Positions 1 through 7,497 of a stretch of 64,000 bases of DNA are shown one piece after another. Source of the stretch: JAAYXS01 sp964550375 (GTDB lineage: Bacteria; Planctomycetota; Phycisphaerae; UBA1845; Fen-1342); contig CAZJYX010000006.1 of the NCBI GenBank assembly GCA_964550375.1, positions 62,001 through 126,000 on the forward strand, written 5' to 3'. The position numbers and the translations under genes were made by a program. Every line of letters begins with the position of its first letter. The stretch's first letter is position 1. The notes below the pieces were generated by a model that did not search any database, was not told the origin of the DNA, and worked only from the letters and a program-made list of their open reading frames with translations.

Positions 1-661
1 GCTTCTTCTCCCCGGACTCGAAGCGCGTCATGTCGAGCAGGTCGAGGATGAGCTTGCGCATGCCGCTGGCCCGTTCCAGGCAGCGTTCAATGATCTGATC
101 GTAGGCCGCCAGGTCGTCCCCGGCGGTCCGCTCCTTGAGCAGGTTCAGGTAGCCCTCGATGCCGGCCAGCGGGGCCTTCAGCTCATGCCCGAGCACCGAG
201 ATGAACTCGAAGCGCACGCGGCGCCGCTCGGCCGCCAGCTTGCGCGCCTGCCGCTGCACCACCAGGTGCTGCGCGGCCTTGCGCACCGTCTCCTTCAACT
301 CCTCCGGCGTAAACGGCTTGGCCAGGAAGTCGAAGGCCCCGAACTTCGTCGCGCGAATCGCCGTCTCCAGCGTGGCAAAGGCCGTGATCATGACGGTCAG
401 GAGCTCGCGCTCCTGCTGCATGACCTGCTCGAGCACATCCAGCCCGGTCATGTCCCCCAGCTTGTAGTCCAGCAGCAGAATGTCCGGCGACCAGGCGGCG
501 ATCTTCGCCAGGCCGCTCGCGCCGCTGTCGGCCGTCTCAACCTCGAAGTTGACCTCCCCCTCCACGTCTCGCAGGTGCACCGTGAAGCCGCGCAGCGACC
601 GCGCGATGCTGTACTGCATCCCGGGTTCGTCGTCGACCACCAGTACGCGCAGCGTGTCCAT
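1..661 (-). CDS. Response regulator / histidine kinase hybrid, partial
   Basis: The gene starts at ATG 661 and runs off the left edge, so only the first 220 residues are visible. Residues 1-125 form a receiver domain: acidic pair D10/D11, phospho-acceptor D65 in 'ILLLDYK', and conserved lysine K115 in 'FLAKPF'. A short linker leads to a HisKA dimerisation segment with the H-box 'FISVLGHELKAPLAGI' (H159). The ATPase domain must lie outside the window. A GAGG ribosome site sits 7 nt before the ATG, and the upstream kinase gene stops 27 nt earlier, so the two are probably co-transcribed. The likely role is to take phosphate from the hydrogenase-like kinase and pass it on. Its output is not visible. 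Confidence 0.85.
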   Translation of the reverse strand, partial: MDTLRVLVVDDEPGMQYSIARSLRGFTVHLRDVEGEVNFEVETADSGASGLAKIAAWSPDILLLDYKLGDMTGLDVLEQVMQQERELLTVMITAFATLETAIRATKFGAFDFLAKPFTPEELKETVRKAAQHLVVQRQARKLAAERRRVRFEFISVLGHELKAPLAGIEGYLNLLKERTAGDDLAAYDQIIERCLERASGMRKLILDLLDMTRFESGEKK

Positions 662-688
662 CACAGTCCTCGGCTCAGCCGGCCCGCC

Positions 689-2695
689 TCATCCCCGCAC
701 CAGTCGCCGCCGCGGCAGCGTTACCGTGAAGGTAGTACCGGTGGGGCCCTTGGTCGGGTCGGCGTTTGACTCCACGCGTATGTCACCGTGATGCATCTTC
801 ACAATCCCGTAGGTGACGGCCAGGCCCAGCCCCGTGCCGATGCCCGGCGGCTTGGTCGTGAAGAACGGCTCGAAAATCTTGCGCAGGTTCTCCGGCGGGA
901 TACCTACGCCCGTATCCGCAACGCTGACACGCACGTTGTTGTCATCACCATCCGACCGGAACACAAGCTCCCCGCCCTCGGGCATCGCCGCCACGGCATT
1001 GTTGGCCAGGTTCGTCAGCACCTGCGCGATCTGGTCACGATCCACCTCGGCCCAGGCGTTACCATACTCGTGGAAAGTCTTAACGCTGATGTTGCTGGGC
1101 GGATTCAAGGCGCGCACGCAGCGCGCCACCACCTCGCGCAGGTCCACGTTCTCAAGATCAACCTTGTTCTTGCGGGCAAACTGCAGCAGGCCGGACACGA
1201 TCTTCTTGCAGCGGTCGGCCTCCTGCACAATCAGGGCCAGATCCTCGCGCATGCTACTGTCGAGCGGCGCCTCCTCCAGCAGAATGTGCGATAGCATCAG
1301 CACCGTCCCGAGCGGGTTGTTCACCTCGTGCGCGATTCCGGCCGCCAACTGTCCCATGCTGGCCAGCTTCTCCGACTGCATCAGGGCTTCCTGCGTGCTG
1401 GCCAGTTGCTTGTTCGAGTGCGCCAGCTCACCGCAGGTCTGCCGCAACTGTTCTATCGTGTAGGGCAGGCACATCTCGCTCTCGGCCAGACCGCGGTAAA
1501 TCGCCATGGCGTGCTCGCGGCAGGTCTCGTAACCGCAGGCCCCGCAGTTCAATTCATCCTCCGGCGAGAACTTGCCCATCCGCTCCATGATCGCCGCCAG
1601 TTGCTCGGACGAGGGCACGGCAATGCGCTGGTCGTGCGGCTGGAACGGCCGCCCAAGATCGACTTCGCACAGCTTCGACATGTGCTCGTGCCAGTGCTCG
1701 CGGTCCGACTCGGACATGCGCCGCTTGGCATAGCGACTCACCTGGGCGCGACGACTGAACAACGGCGCCCGCGAGCTCGAGCCGGGACCCATGATACAAC
1801 CATTGCAAGCCACCACTTCCAGCAGCTTGGCATCCAGGTCGCCGCGCTCGAACTCCTTGATCGCTTCGACAAACTCGCTGCGCCCGTCCGCCGCCACCAC
1901 CGCGCCCGACAGCAAGTCCTCCGGGATCTGCGCCACCTGCAACAACCCGCGGCTCAACGGGAACAGAGCGCCCATCCCGGCATGCGGCGGATCAAAATCA
2001 CTCGGCGTTACCGCTTCCGGCTTGATCGAGTGCCGCCGAAACAGCTCGCGCAGCTCGTTGAACGTCAGGACTGCGTCAATCTCGCCGGCAATCCCCGCAC
2101 TGGCGGCTTCGCCCTTCTTCGCGATGCACGGCCCCACAAACACGACTCGCAGCGACCGGCCGTACAGCCGGCGCAGGCCACGCGCCGTCGCAATCATCGG
2201 CGAAACAATCGGAGCCAGCGCCCTGACCACCTCCGGATGATACCGCTCCACGTATCCAACGATGGCCGGGCATGTAGTCGCGATGAAACGCTGCCGCGGG
2301 TGCAGCCGCAGCAGCCGCTGATACTCGGCCGCCACCAGGTCCGCCCCGAAGCCCACCTCGTGCACGTACTTGAAGCCCATCGCCCGCACCATCGCCACGA
2401 AGTACTCGTAATCGACCTCCGTGAACTCGGCCGGGAAGCTCGGCGCGATGATCGCGGTCAGCTCGCCGTCAGCCGCCAACAGCCGCTCGACGTCTTCAAT
2501 GCCGCTGCAAACCTGCTTGGCCCCCTGGCTGCAAACCCGCACGCAGTTGCCGCACCCGATGCACCGCTCCGAAAGCACCTCCGCCTGCCCGTTGGCAATG
2601 CGGATTGCCTTCGCCGGACACTCGCGCACGCACGTGTAACAGAGCCGGCAACGCTCCCTGATCGTTGTAACCAACGGTATGTTCGGAGGATCCAT
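689..2695 (-). CDS. [FeFe]-hydrogenase-like iron-sulfur sensor histidine kinase
   Basis: This 668-residue cytoplasmic protein has no membrane segment. Two [4Fe-4S] ferredoxin motifs use C16/19/22/26 and C45/48/51/55. An [FeFe]-hydrogenase H-cluster-type domain follows: L1-like 'TTCPA' (C142), L2-like 'PCIAKKGE' (C190) and L3-like 'ACNGC' (C297, C300). A further Fe-S segment begins with C384/C387 and ends at C409. A histidine kinase completes it, with H456 in 'AAGIAHEVNNPLGTV', an N-box and G-boxes. Canonical L1 is TSCCP; here the first cysteine, the proton-relay residue of catalytic enzymes, is threonine. L3 has CxxC spacing instead of CxxxC. These changes and the kinase fusion point to a sensor of H2 or redox state, not a turnover enzyme. 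hydE lies just upstream and a receiver/kinase just downstream. Confidence 0.9.
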   Translation of the reverse strand: MDPPNIPLVTTIRERCRLCYTCVRECPAKAIRIANGQAEVLSERCIGCGNCVRVCSQGAKQVCSGIEDVERLLAADGELTAIIAPSFPAEFTEVDYEYFVAMVRAMGFKYVHEVGFGADLVAAEYQRLLRLHPRQRFIATTCPAIVGYVERYHPEVVRALAPIVSPMIATARGLRRLYGRSLRVVFVGPCIAKKGEAASAGIAGEIDAVLTFNELRELFRRHSIKPEAVTPSDFDPPHAGMGALFPLSRGLLQVAQIPEDLLSGAVVAADGRSEFVEAIKEFERGDLDAKLLEVVACNGCIMGPGSSSRAPLFSRRAQVSRYAKRRMSESDREHWHEHMSKLCEVDLGRPFQPHDQRIAVPSSEQLAAIMERMGKFSPEDELNCGACGYETCREHAMAIYRGLAESEMCLPYTIEQLRQTCGELAHSNKQLASTQEALMQSEKLASMGQLAAGIAHEVNNPLGTVLMLSHILLEEAPLDSSMREDLALIVQEADRCKKIVSGLLQFARKNKVDLENVDLREVVARCVRALNPPSNISVKTFHEYGNAWAEVDRDQIAQVLTNLANNAVAAMPEGGELVFRSDGDDNNVRVSVADTGVGIPPENLRKIFEPFFTTKPPGIGTGLGLAVTYGIVKMHHGDIRVESNADPTKGPTGTTFTVTLPRRRLVRG

Positions 2696-2895
2696 TCCGC
2701 AGCCCTGTTAGGTCCGAAACCTCTCAGACGCCAGCCCGCAGCCAAAGCTCGTCATGCAAGTTCGATACCACAACCCGCACTGCAGTCCGTTTTCCGGACA
2801 ACCAACCCCGCCCGCTCCGATTCCCCACCTCTTACTGGCAACGCGGACCTCGGCCACCCACCACCAGCAGTTGCCCCTGTGGAACGTCCCACACC

Positions 2896-3963
2896 CTAAC
2901 GCCCGGCAGCGCGCCGACGATAATTCGCCGAATCGCCGCGCCCCCTGCCCACGCTGCGCCCCAGCCCCGTGATACGCCTGCGCAAATCCGCCACCGTCTG
3001 CACGGGATCCAGGCAGCCGCATGCCTTGCCCGGATAGATCTCATAGCGCTGCCGATACGGGCCGGGTGTCAGGTTGGGCATGATGATGTTCGCGCCGCGC
3101 ACCAGCCCCGCCTCGCGCCCGCCGCCCGGGTTCAGTGTCTCCAGCGCCGTCGTGCTCGGAATATTCGCCAGCGGACACACCAGCCGGGTCAGCGCCATGA
3201 CCTTGCAGGCCGTTAGCTCGTCGTTGGGCACCTGTTCTTCCGGCGGCAACGGCTTGGGCCCCCGGCCGCGCCCCAGCGGTGTCTGCGGGTGGGGGATGAA
3301 CGGCCCCACGCCAATCATGTCCAGGTCCAGGTTCCGGAAAAGCTCCACATCGTCCGCCAGGTCACTCCACGATTGGCCCGGAATACCAATCATCACGCCG
3401 CTGCCGGTTTCGTATCCCAGCGCACGCAGCGTGCGCAAGATCGCAATCCGGTCAGCAGTACGCCCCGTGCGCGGCGGGTGAATCCGCCCAAAAAGAGTGC
3501 GGTTAGACGTCTCGAAACGCAACAGATAGCGGTCGGCACCTGCCTCCCGCCACTGTTCCAGCTCTTGCTCGGAACGCTCGCCCAGGCTCAGCGTTACCGC
3601 CAGTTGGATTTCCGACCGAATACGACTAATTAGCTCTGCAACCCATTTGGCTCCGAGCCCCAGGTCCTCGCCGCTTTGGAGCACGATCGTGCCGCAGCCC
3701 AATTCAACCGCCAGCCGGGCACATTCCAGAATCTCATCGTGCGTCATGCGGTAGCGCTCGATGCCGGTGTTCGCCGCCCGCAGGCCGCAGTAGCCGCAAT
3801 CGCGGCCGCAGTAGTTCGATGCTTCCACCAGGGCACGCAGGTGCACTTCGTCGCCGACGCACTCGCGCCGCACGGCATCGGCGCGCTGCCATAGCTCGTG
3901 CAGCCGCCGCCCATCGGCTTCGCGCAACCAGTGCTCGATTTCGCTGCGGTCAATCCGGTTCAT
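2896..3963 (-). CDS. hydE: [FeFe] hydrogenase maturase HydE, radical SAM enzyme
   Basis: The 355-residue length is usual for HydE. The radical SAM cluster motif CxxxCxxC is C52/C56/C59 in 'YCGRDCGYCGLR', followed by the HydE-typical 'GIERYRM' and 'LQSGED'. HydE works with HydG and HydF to build the di-iron subcluster of the H-cluster. Those partners are not in this window. ATG 3963 opens the frame, and a family-like 'YPGKACGCLDP' lies near the C-terminus before a basic tail. It sits 200 bp upstream of the hydrogenase-like sensor kinase on the same strand. This suggests that the sensor carries an assembled H-cluster, which is inference. BioB and PylB relatives are less likely given the 'GIERYRM' and 'LQSGED' signatures. 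Confidence 0.92.
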   Translation of the reverse strand: MNRIDRSEIEHWLREADGRRLHELWQRADAVRRECVGDEVHLRALVEASNYCGRDCGYCGLRAANTGIERYRMTHDEILECARLAVELGCGTIVLQSGEDLGLGAKWVAELISRIRSEIQLAVTLSLGERSEQELEQWREAGADRYLLRFETSNRTLFGRIHPPRTGRTADRIAILRTLRALGYETGSGVMIGIPGQSWSDLADDVELFRNLDLDMIGVGPFIPHPQTPLGRGRGPKPLPPEEQVPNDELTACKVMALTRLVCPLANIPSTTALETLNPGGGREAGLVRGANIIMPNLTPGPYRQRYEIYPGKACGCLDPVQTVADLRRRITGLGRSVGRGRGDSANYRRRAAGR

Positions 3964-4075
3964 AAGTCGCTTGGGCCGCCCGCCACGAGGCCGAGAATCA
4001 CGACGATCCGCCGGGCACCCCGGCTATTATAGTCCCGTGCCCGGTGTCGAAAGGCCGGCTGCCCGTCGGCGACAC

Positions 4076-4489
4076 TCAGCTTTCAGCCGGCCTGGACAGC
4101 AGTTCGGCCACCTTCTCCAGCAGCTTCGGCGGGGGTATGGGTTTGTCGAAGTAGGCATCGATGGACATGGCGGTCAGATCGGCGGCGGTCCGTGGACGGA
4201 AATCCAGCCCGGCCTGACTAGTGACCGCAGTGGCCATGATGATCGGCACGCCGGCAAAACGCTCATCCTGCCGGATCTGCCGGGCAAGCGAGAAGCCGGA
4301 ATCGAGGTTCCCCATCATCAGGTCGGTTATGACCAGGTCGGGGCGTTCCTGCTGCATCAGTTGCCAGGCACCCTGCGGATCAGAGCAACACACCACGCGG
4401 TAGCCGCGCGGCTCAAGTATGTGCCGGTTGATCTCGAGAAAATCGACATCATCGTCGACAATCAGAATCAGAGTTGCCGCAGCGGACAT
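4076..4489 (-). CDS. Single-domain response regulator (receiver only)
   Basis: This 137-residue protein is a lone CheY-like receiver. It shows the acidic cluster 'IVDDDVDF', the phospho-acceptor aspartate in 'LVITDLMM', and the conserved lysine in 'YFDKPI'. No DNA-binding or enzymatic output domain follows, so it probably works as a phosphorelay intermediate or by protein contact. The ATG is at 4489. It lies upstream of hydE on the same strand, about 110 bp away, so it may belong to the same sensory cluster, though this gap leaves room for a separate promoter. The neighbour on the other side is divergent. Confidence 0.88.
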   Translation of the reverse strand: MSAAATLILIVDDDVDFLEINRHILEPRGYRVVCCSDPQGAWQLMQQERPDLVITDLMMGNLDSGFSLARQIRQDERFAGVPIIMATAVTSQAGLDFRPRTAADLTAMSIDAYFDKPIPPPKLLEKVAELLSRPAES

Positions 4490-4855
4490 AACCGGATTCT
4501 ACGCTCGGCCGCACAGCGATACTACTCCCCCGGGGCCACCGTCGTCGCGGAAAGGCCCACATTCTGCCCAGCCGGGCTGTGGCCGACGGGGCGCCACGGG
4601 CCCGGCTGTCCCCTGGTCGAGCCCCCCGGAAGCGTACTCCCTTCCGCCCGCCTCACTTGCCCACCCCTCACCACGGACGCTCAACCCGCCCGGCCGGGAT
4701 GTTTCGTCAGGCTTGTGCTGCAAACAGCGCGTGATATAACTAGAATCCTGGTGCCTGGCACGGGGGCAGCGGCAGACGTGTCTGTTGCCGGCTCAAGCAG
4801 TGGCGACCGGGTCCCCTGCACCGGGTGCCGGCCGGGGCTGGACGGAGAAGATGGT
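4490..4855. other. Divergent intergenic region
   Basis: This 366-bp stretch separates the receiver gene (minus) from the thioredoxin-like gene (plus). Both strands have open frames but none has a ribosome site or recognisable product. A sigma-70-like promoter for the plus gene is listed separately. Just after it is the short hairpin GTGCC-T-GGCAC in the predicted leader. Confidence 0.6.
4713..4740 (+). promoter_or_regulatory. Sigma-70-type promoter for the thioredoxin-like/TPR gene
   Basis: A -35-like TTGTGC at 4713-4718 and a -10-like TATAAC at 4735-4740 are separated by 16 nt. Transcription would begin near 4747, giving a leader of roughly 110 nt before ATG 4856. The call rests on sequence only. 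Confidence 0.5.
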
Positions 4856-6079
4856 ATGTGGCGGACGCTGATAGCAGTCGCGGTGGCGGGGCTCCTCCTG
4901 AGCGGCACGGCCCGGGCGGACCTCGAAGTCGGTACTTACGCACCTGACCTGGAAGCCGGTGACTGGCTGAACACCGACGGCCAGTCCATCTCCTTGTCCG
5001 AGCTGCGCGGCATGGTGGTCGTGCTCTACTTCTGGGCCACCCACCACCAGGCCGGCGAGGCGTCCATGGCCGGCATCAACATGATTGAGAACCACCCGCA
5101 ATTCGGCCGGTATGGCGGCGTCTTCCTGATCGGCGTTACCGAGTCGGACCGGAAACGCGTCGAGGATATGGTCAAGGAGAAACGCTATTTCTTCCCCATC
5201 GCCCTTGAATGCCGGGCCGCGCGCGAATACCGCATCACCACCTTCCCGCGCGTCGTCATCATCGGCGCCACCGGACGCGTGGCCTACAGCGACTCACCTA
5301 CCAGCCTGGATCAAATCGTGCAGCAATTGCAGCGGGTCTTTGAAGACACGCCGCCCTTCCGCACACACCCGCGCGAAGCGCACAAGGTGCATAACGCGCT
5401 TGACAAGGCTCGCGCCGCCGTCCGGGCCGAGGATTACTGGGCCGCCTTCGGCTATCTCCGCCAGGGCTACGAGCGTGCCCTGCACGGCGACAGGCTCAAG
5501 ACCGCCTGCATCGAGGTGAGCGACCTGATCGAGGCACTCGGACGCGACCAACTGGCCCGCGCCAACGTGCTGGTCGAGGATGGGCAGTACAAGGAGGCCG
5601 CCAGCCTTCTGCGCGAAACGGCCGAGCTTTTCAAGGTGTACCGGACCGGCAGGTTCGCCCGCGATCGCCTGCGCGCCCTCGAAGAGAAAAACCCCGAAGC
5701 CCGCCGGGCCATGCAGGCCCTGGACCGCGACCAGGAGGCTGCGGCCCTGCTGTCCGAGGCCGGTCAGCACCTTTGGCAACGCGCCTTCGGCGAGGCCTAC
5801 GAACGGCTGGAGAAGATCCGGAGCGACTACAGCGACACTGAAGTCGCCGCCGACGCCGAACGCATCCGCGGCCGCATGAACCAGAACGCGGAGATCATGG
5901 GTTACGTGCGCGACCACCAGGCCCGCAACACCTGCACCAGCCTGCTGGCCCAGGCCCGCAGCTTCCGGCAAACCGGCGACCACGAACGCGCCCGGCAGAT
6001 CCTGCGCCGCGTCATCAATGAATACCCCGACACGATCTACGTCGAAATGGCCTACAAGGAACTGGAGCTGATACCCTGA
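4856..6079 (+). CDS. Exported thioredoxin-like (TlpA/AhpC-fold) protein with TPR-like repeats
   Basis: The 407-residue protein has an N-terminal signal peptide ('LIAVAVAGLLLSGTARA'). A thioredoxin-fold domain follows: 'LSELRGMVVVLYFWATHHQ' and a later cis-proline-type 'TTFPRVVII'. The CxxC active site is absent; 'THHQ' occupies its place. The fold is therefore unlikely to act as a dithiol oxidoreductase by itself. The C-terminal half is helical with repeated TPR-like units ('GQYKEAASLL', 'GDHERARQIL') ending in 'EYPDTIYVEMAYKELE'. I chose ATG 4856 because GGAGAAG lies just upstream and a signal peptide starts there; the frame is open much further upstream without support. It may share a transcript with the DnaJ gene 83 bp downstream. 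Confidence 0.8.
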   Translation: MWRTLIAVAVAGLLLSGTARADLEVGTYAPDLEAGDWLNTDGQSISLSELRGMVVVLYFWATHHQAGEASMAGINMIENHPQFGRYGGVFLIGVTESDRKRVEDMVKEKRYFFPIALECRAAREYRITTFPRVVIIGATGRVAYSDSPTSLDQIVQQLQRVFEDTPPFRTHPREAHKVHNALDKARAAVRAEDYWAAFGYLRQGYERALHGDRLKTACIEVSDLIEALGRDQLARANVLVEDGQYKEAASLLRETAELFKVYRTGRFARDRLRALEEKNPEARRAMQALDRDQEAAALLSEAGQHLWQRAFGEAYERLEKIRSDYSDTEVAADAERIRGRMNQNAEIMGYVRDHQARNTCTSLLAQARSFRQTGDHERARQILRRVINEYPDTIYVEMAYKELELIP

Positions 6080-6162
6080 GGTCACCGCGGCCAACTGGCC
6101 CGCGCACCAACCTCCGACGCGAGTGTGCCTCTGGTCCCTGCCAGTAGTCAGGCAACACGGTT

Positions 6163-7098
6163 ATGGCGAGCAAGGACCCCTATCAAATCCTCGGCGTCTC
6201 ACGCACCGCGACCCCCGATGAAGTCAAACGCGCCTATCGGCGTCTGGCCAAGGAATATCACCCGGATCGCAACCCCGGCAACAAGTCCGCTGAGCAGAAG
6301 TTCAAGGAGGTCCAGGCCGCCTACGAGGTCCTCGGCGATCCCCAACGCCGCGCTCAATACGACCGCTTCGGCGCCGGCGGCCCCACCCCCGAGTTCCACA
6401 CTTGGTCAACGCGCGAAAGCCCGTTCGGCGGCGTCAGCTTCGGTTTCGATTCGCTCGGCGACCTGACCGGCATCTTCGAGCAATTCTTCCAGCGCGGTGG
6501 CGTGCGACGCGGACCGCGACGCAGCGCGCCGCGCGCGGCGCCCCGCGGCCAAGACGTCGAGCACAGCATTGCCCTCAGTTTCGAAGAGGCCATCAACGGC
6601 GCAACCCGCCAGGTCGTGCTCTCCGGATCCGACGGCACCTCCGAGCGCATAACCGTGCACATCCCGGCCGGCGTGCACGACAGCCAGCGCATCCGCGTCA
6701 AGGGTAAGGGCCAGGCCGCGGCGGGCGGCCGCGGCGACCTGATGATCCGCTGCCAAATCCGCCCGCACCCGTTCTTTCAGCGCGACGGCCTCAACGTCCT
6801 GCTCGACTTGCCCCTCACCTTTGCGGAGGCCGCGCTCGGCACGAAGGTCGAGCTGCCCACGCCCCAGGGGCCCGCCGTCGTGTCCGTGCCCCCCGGGACC
6901 GCCAGCGGCACCAAACTGCGGCTCCGCGAACGCGGCATGCCGGACGCTCGCTCGGGTGCCCGCGGCGACCTGCTTGCCGTCGTGCGCATCGTCACACCCA
7001 AACAGGTCTCGCCACACGCGCGCAAACTCATTGAGGACCTCGCCCAGGAGCTGCAGCACGAACCCCGAGCAGATTGGCCGGCGCGAGGCCGGCAATGA
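6163..7098 (+). CDS. DnaJ/CbpA-type co-chaperone without zinc finger
   Basis: This 311-residue J-protein has an N-terminal J-domain (residues 4-70) with the HPD triad in 'YHPDRN', which stimulates Hsp70 ATPase. A short Gly/Phe-poor linker comes next ('GGVSFGFDSLGDLTGIFEQF'). Two DnaJ_C beta-domains follow, e.g. 'VEHSIALSFEEAINGATRQV' and 'GLNVLLDLPLTFAEAALGTK'. The four CxxCxGxG zinc motifs of classical DnaJ are missing, as in CbpA. Its stop codon overlaps the next start by ATGA at 7095-7098, so translation of the two is coupled. A partner DnaK is not in the window. The placement among TPR and membrane proteins suggests a dedicated client set, but that is inference. Confidence 0.9.
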   Translation: MASKDPYQILGVSRTATPDEVKRAYRRLAKEYHPDRNPGNKSAEQKFKEVQAAYEVLGDPQRRAQYDRFGAGGPTPEFHTWSTRESPFGGVSFGFDSLGDLTGIFEQFFQRGGVRRGPRRSAPRAAPRGQDVEHSIALSFEEAINGATRQVVLSGSDGTSERITVHIPAGVHDSQRIRVKGKGQAAAGGRGDLMIRCQIRPHPFFQRDGLNVLLDLPLTFAEAALGTKVELPTPQGPAVVSVPPGTASGTKLRLRERGMPDARSGARGDLLAVVRIVTPKQVSPHARKLIEDLAQELQHEPRADWPARGRQ

Positions 7099-7493
7099 CC
7101 ACCCCCTCGGCCCGCTTCACCGGCCGCCGCGTCCTGGCACTGGCCCTCGTCGTGCTGGTCGCCATCACATCAGTCGCCGCCTATCTGTTCCTCCTGCGTC
7201 GACTCCGGCCGGCCGCCGGCGAACTGTCCAGCGAGCAGGCCCTCACCGAACTGACCAGGCTGCTCGTGTTGCTCCTGGCCGCCATCCTGCTGATACTCCT
7301 GTTCGTAGTCGGCGCGTACCTGCTGATCCGTGTCGGCTGGATGGTCTCCACGCCGAAGGTCGGCGGTCAGCCCACAGACTACGTCGACGGCTGGAGCCAA
7401 TACCGACTTACGGACGAGGACATCGCGGCCGCCACCCGCGAACCGCGCGACCAGGACGATCCTGACGAACCGCCCGGCGAACCGACGAGCTAA
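7095..7493 (+). CDS. Small two-helix inner-membrane protein
   Basis: The 132-residue product has two strongly hydrophobic segments: 'VLALALVVLVAITSVAAYLF' near residues 12-31, and a second around residues 55-80 containing 'LLVLLLAAILLILLFVVGAY'. A charged, proline- and aspartate-rich tail follows. No family is recognised. ATG 7095 is preferred over the upstream in-frame ATG because it forms an ATGA overlap with the DnaJ stop codon. The next gene starts 5 bp after its stop. The arrangement suggests a co-translated set with the chaperone and the following TPR protein. Confidence 0.7.
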   Translation: MTTPSARFTGRRVLALALVVLVAITSVAAYLFLLRRLRPAAGELSSEQALTELTRLLVLLLAAILLILLFVVGAYLLIRVGWMVSTPKVGGQPTDYVDGWSQYRLTDEDIAAATREPRDQDDPDEPPGEPTS

Positions 7494-7497
7494 TGCC

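Noticed and set aside
1328..2899. Long plus-strand frame (523 codons) opposite the hydrogenase-like kinase
   Set aside because: It is the antisense shadow of a gene with clear Fe-S and kinase motifs; its translation is Arg/His/Leu-rich with no family.
3971..4855. Upstream extension of the thioredoxin-like gene
   Set aside because: The open frame covers the divergent receiver gene and a promoter; the signal peptide and ribosome site place the start at 4,856.
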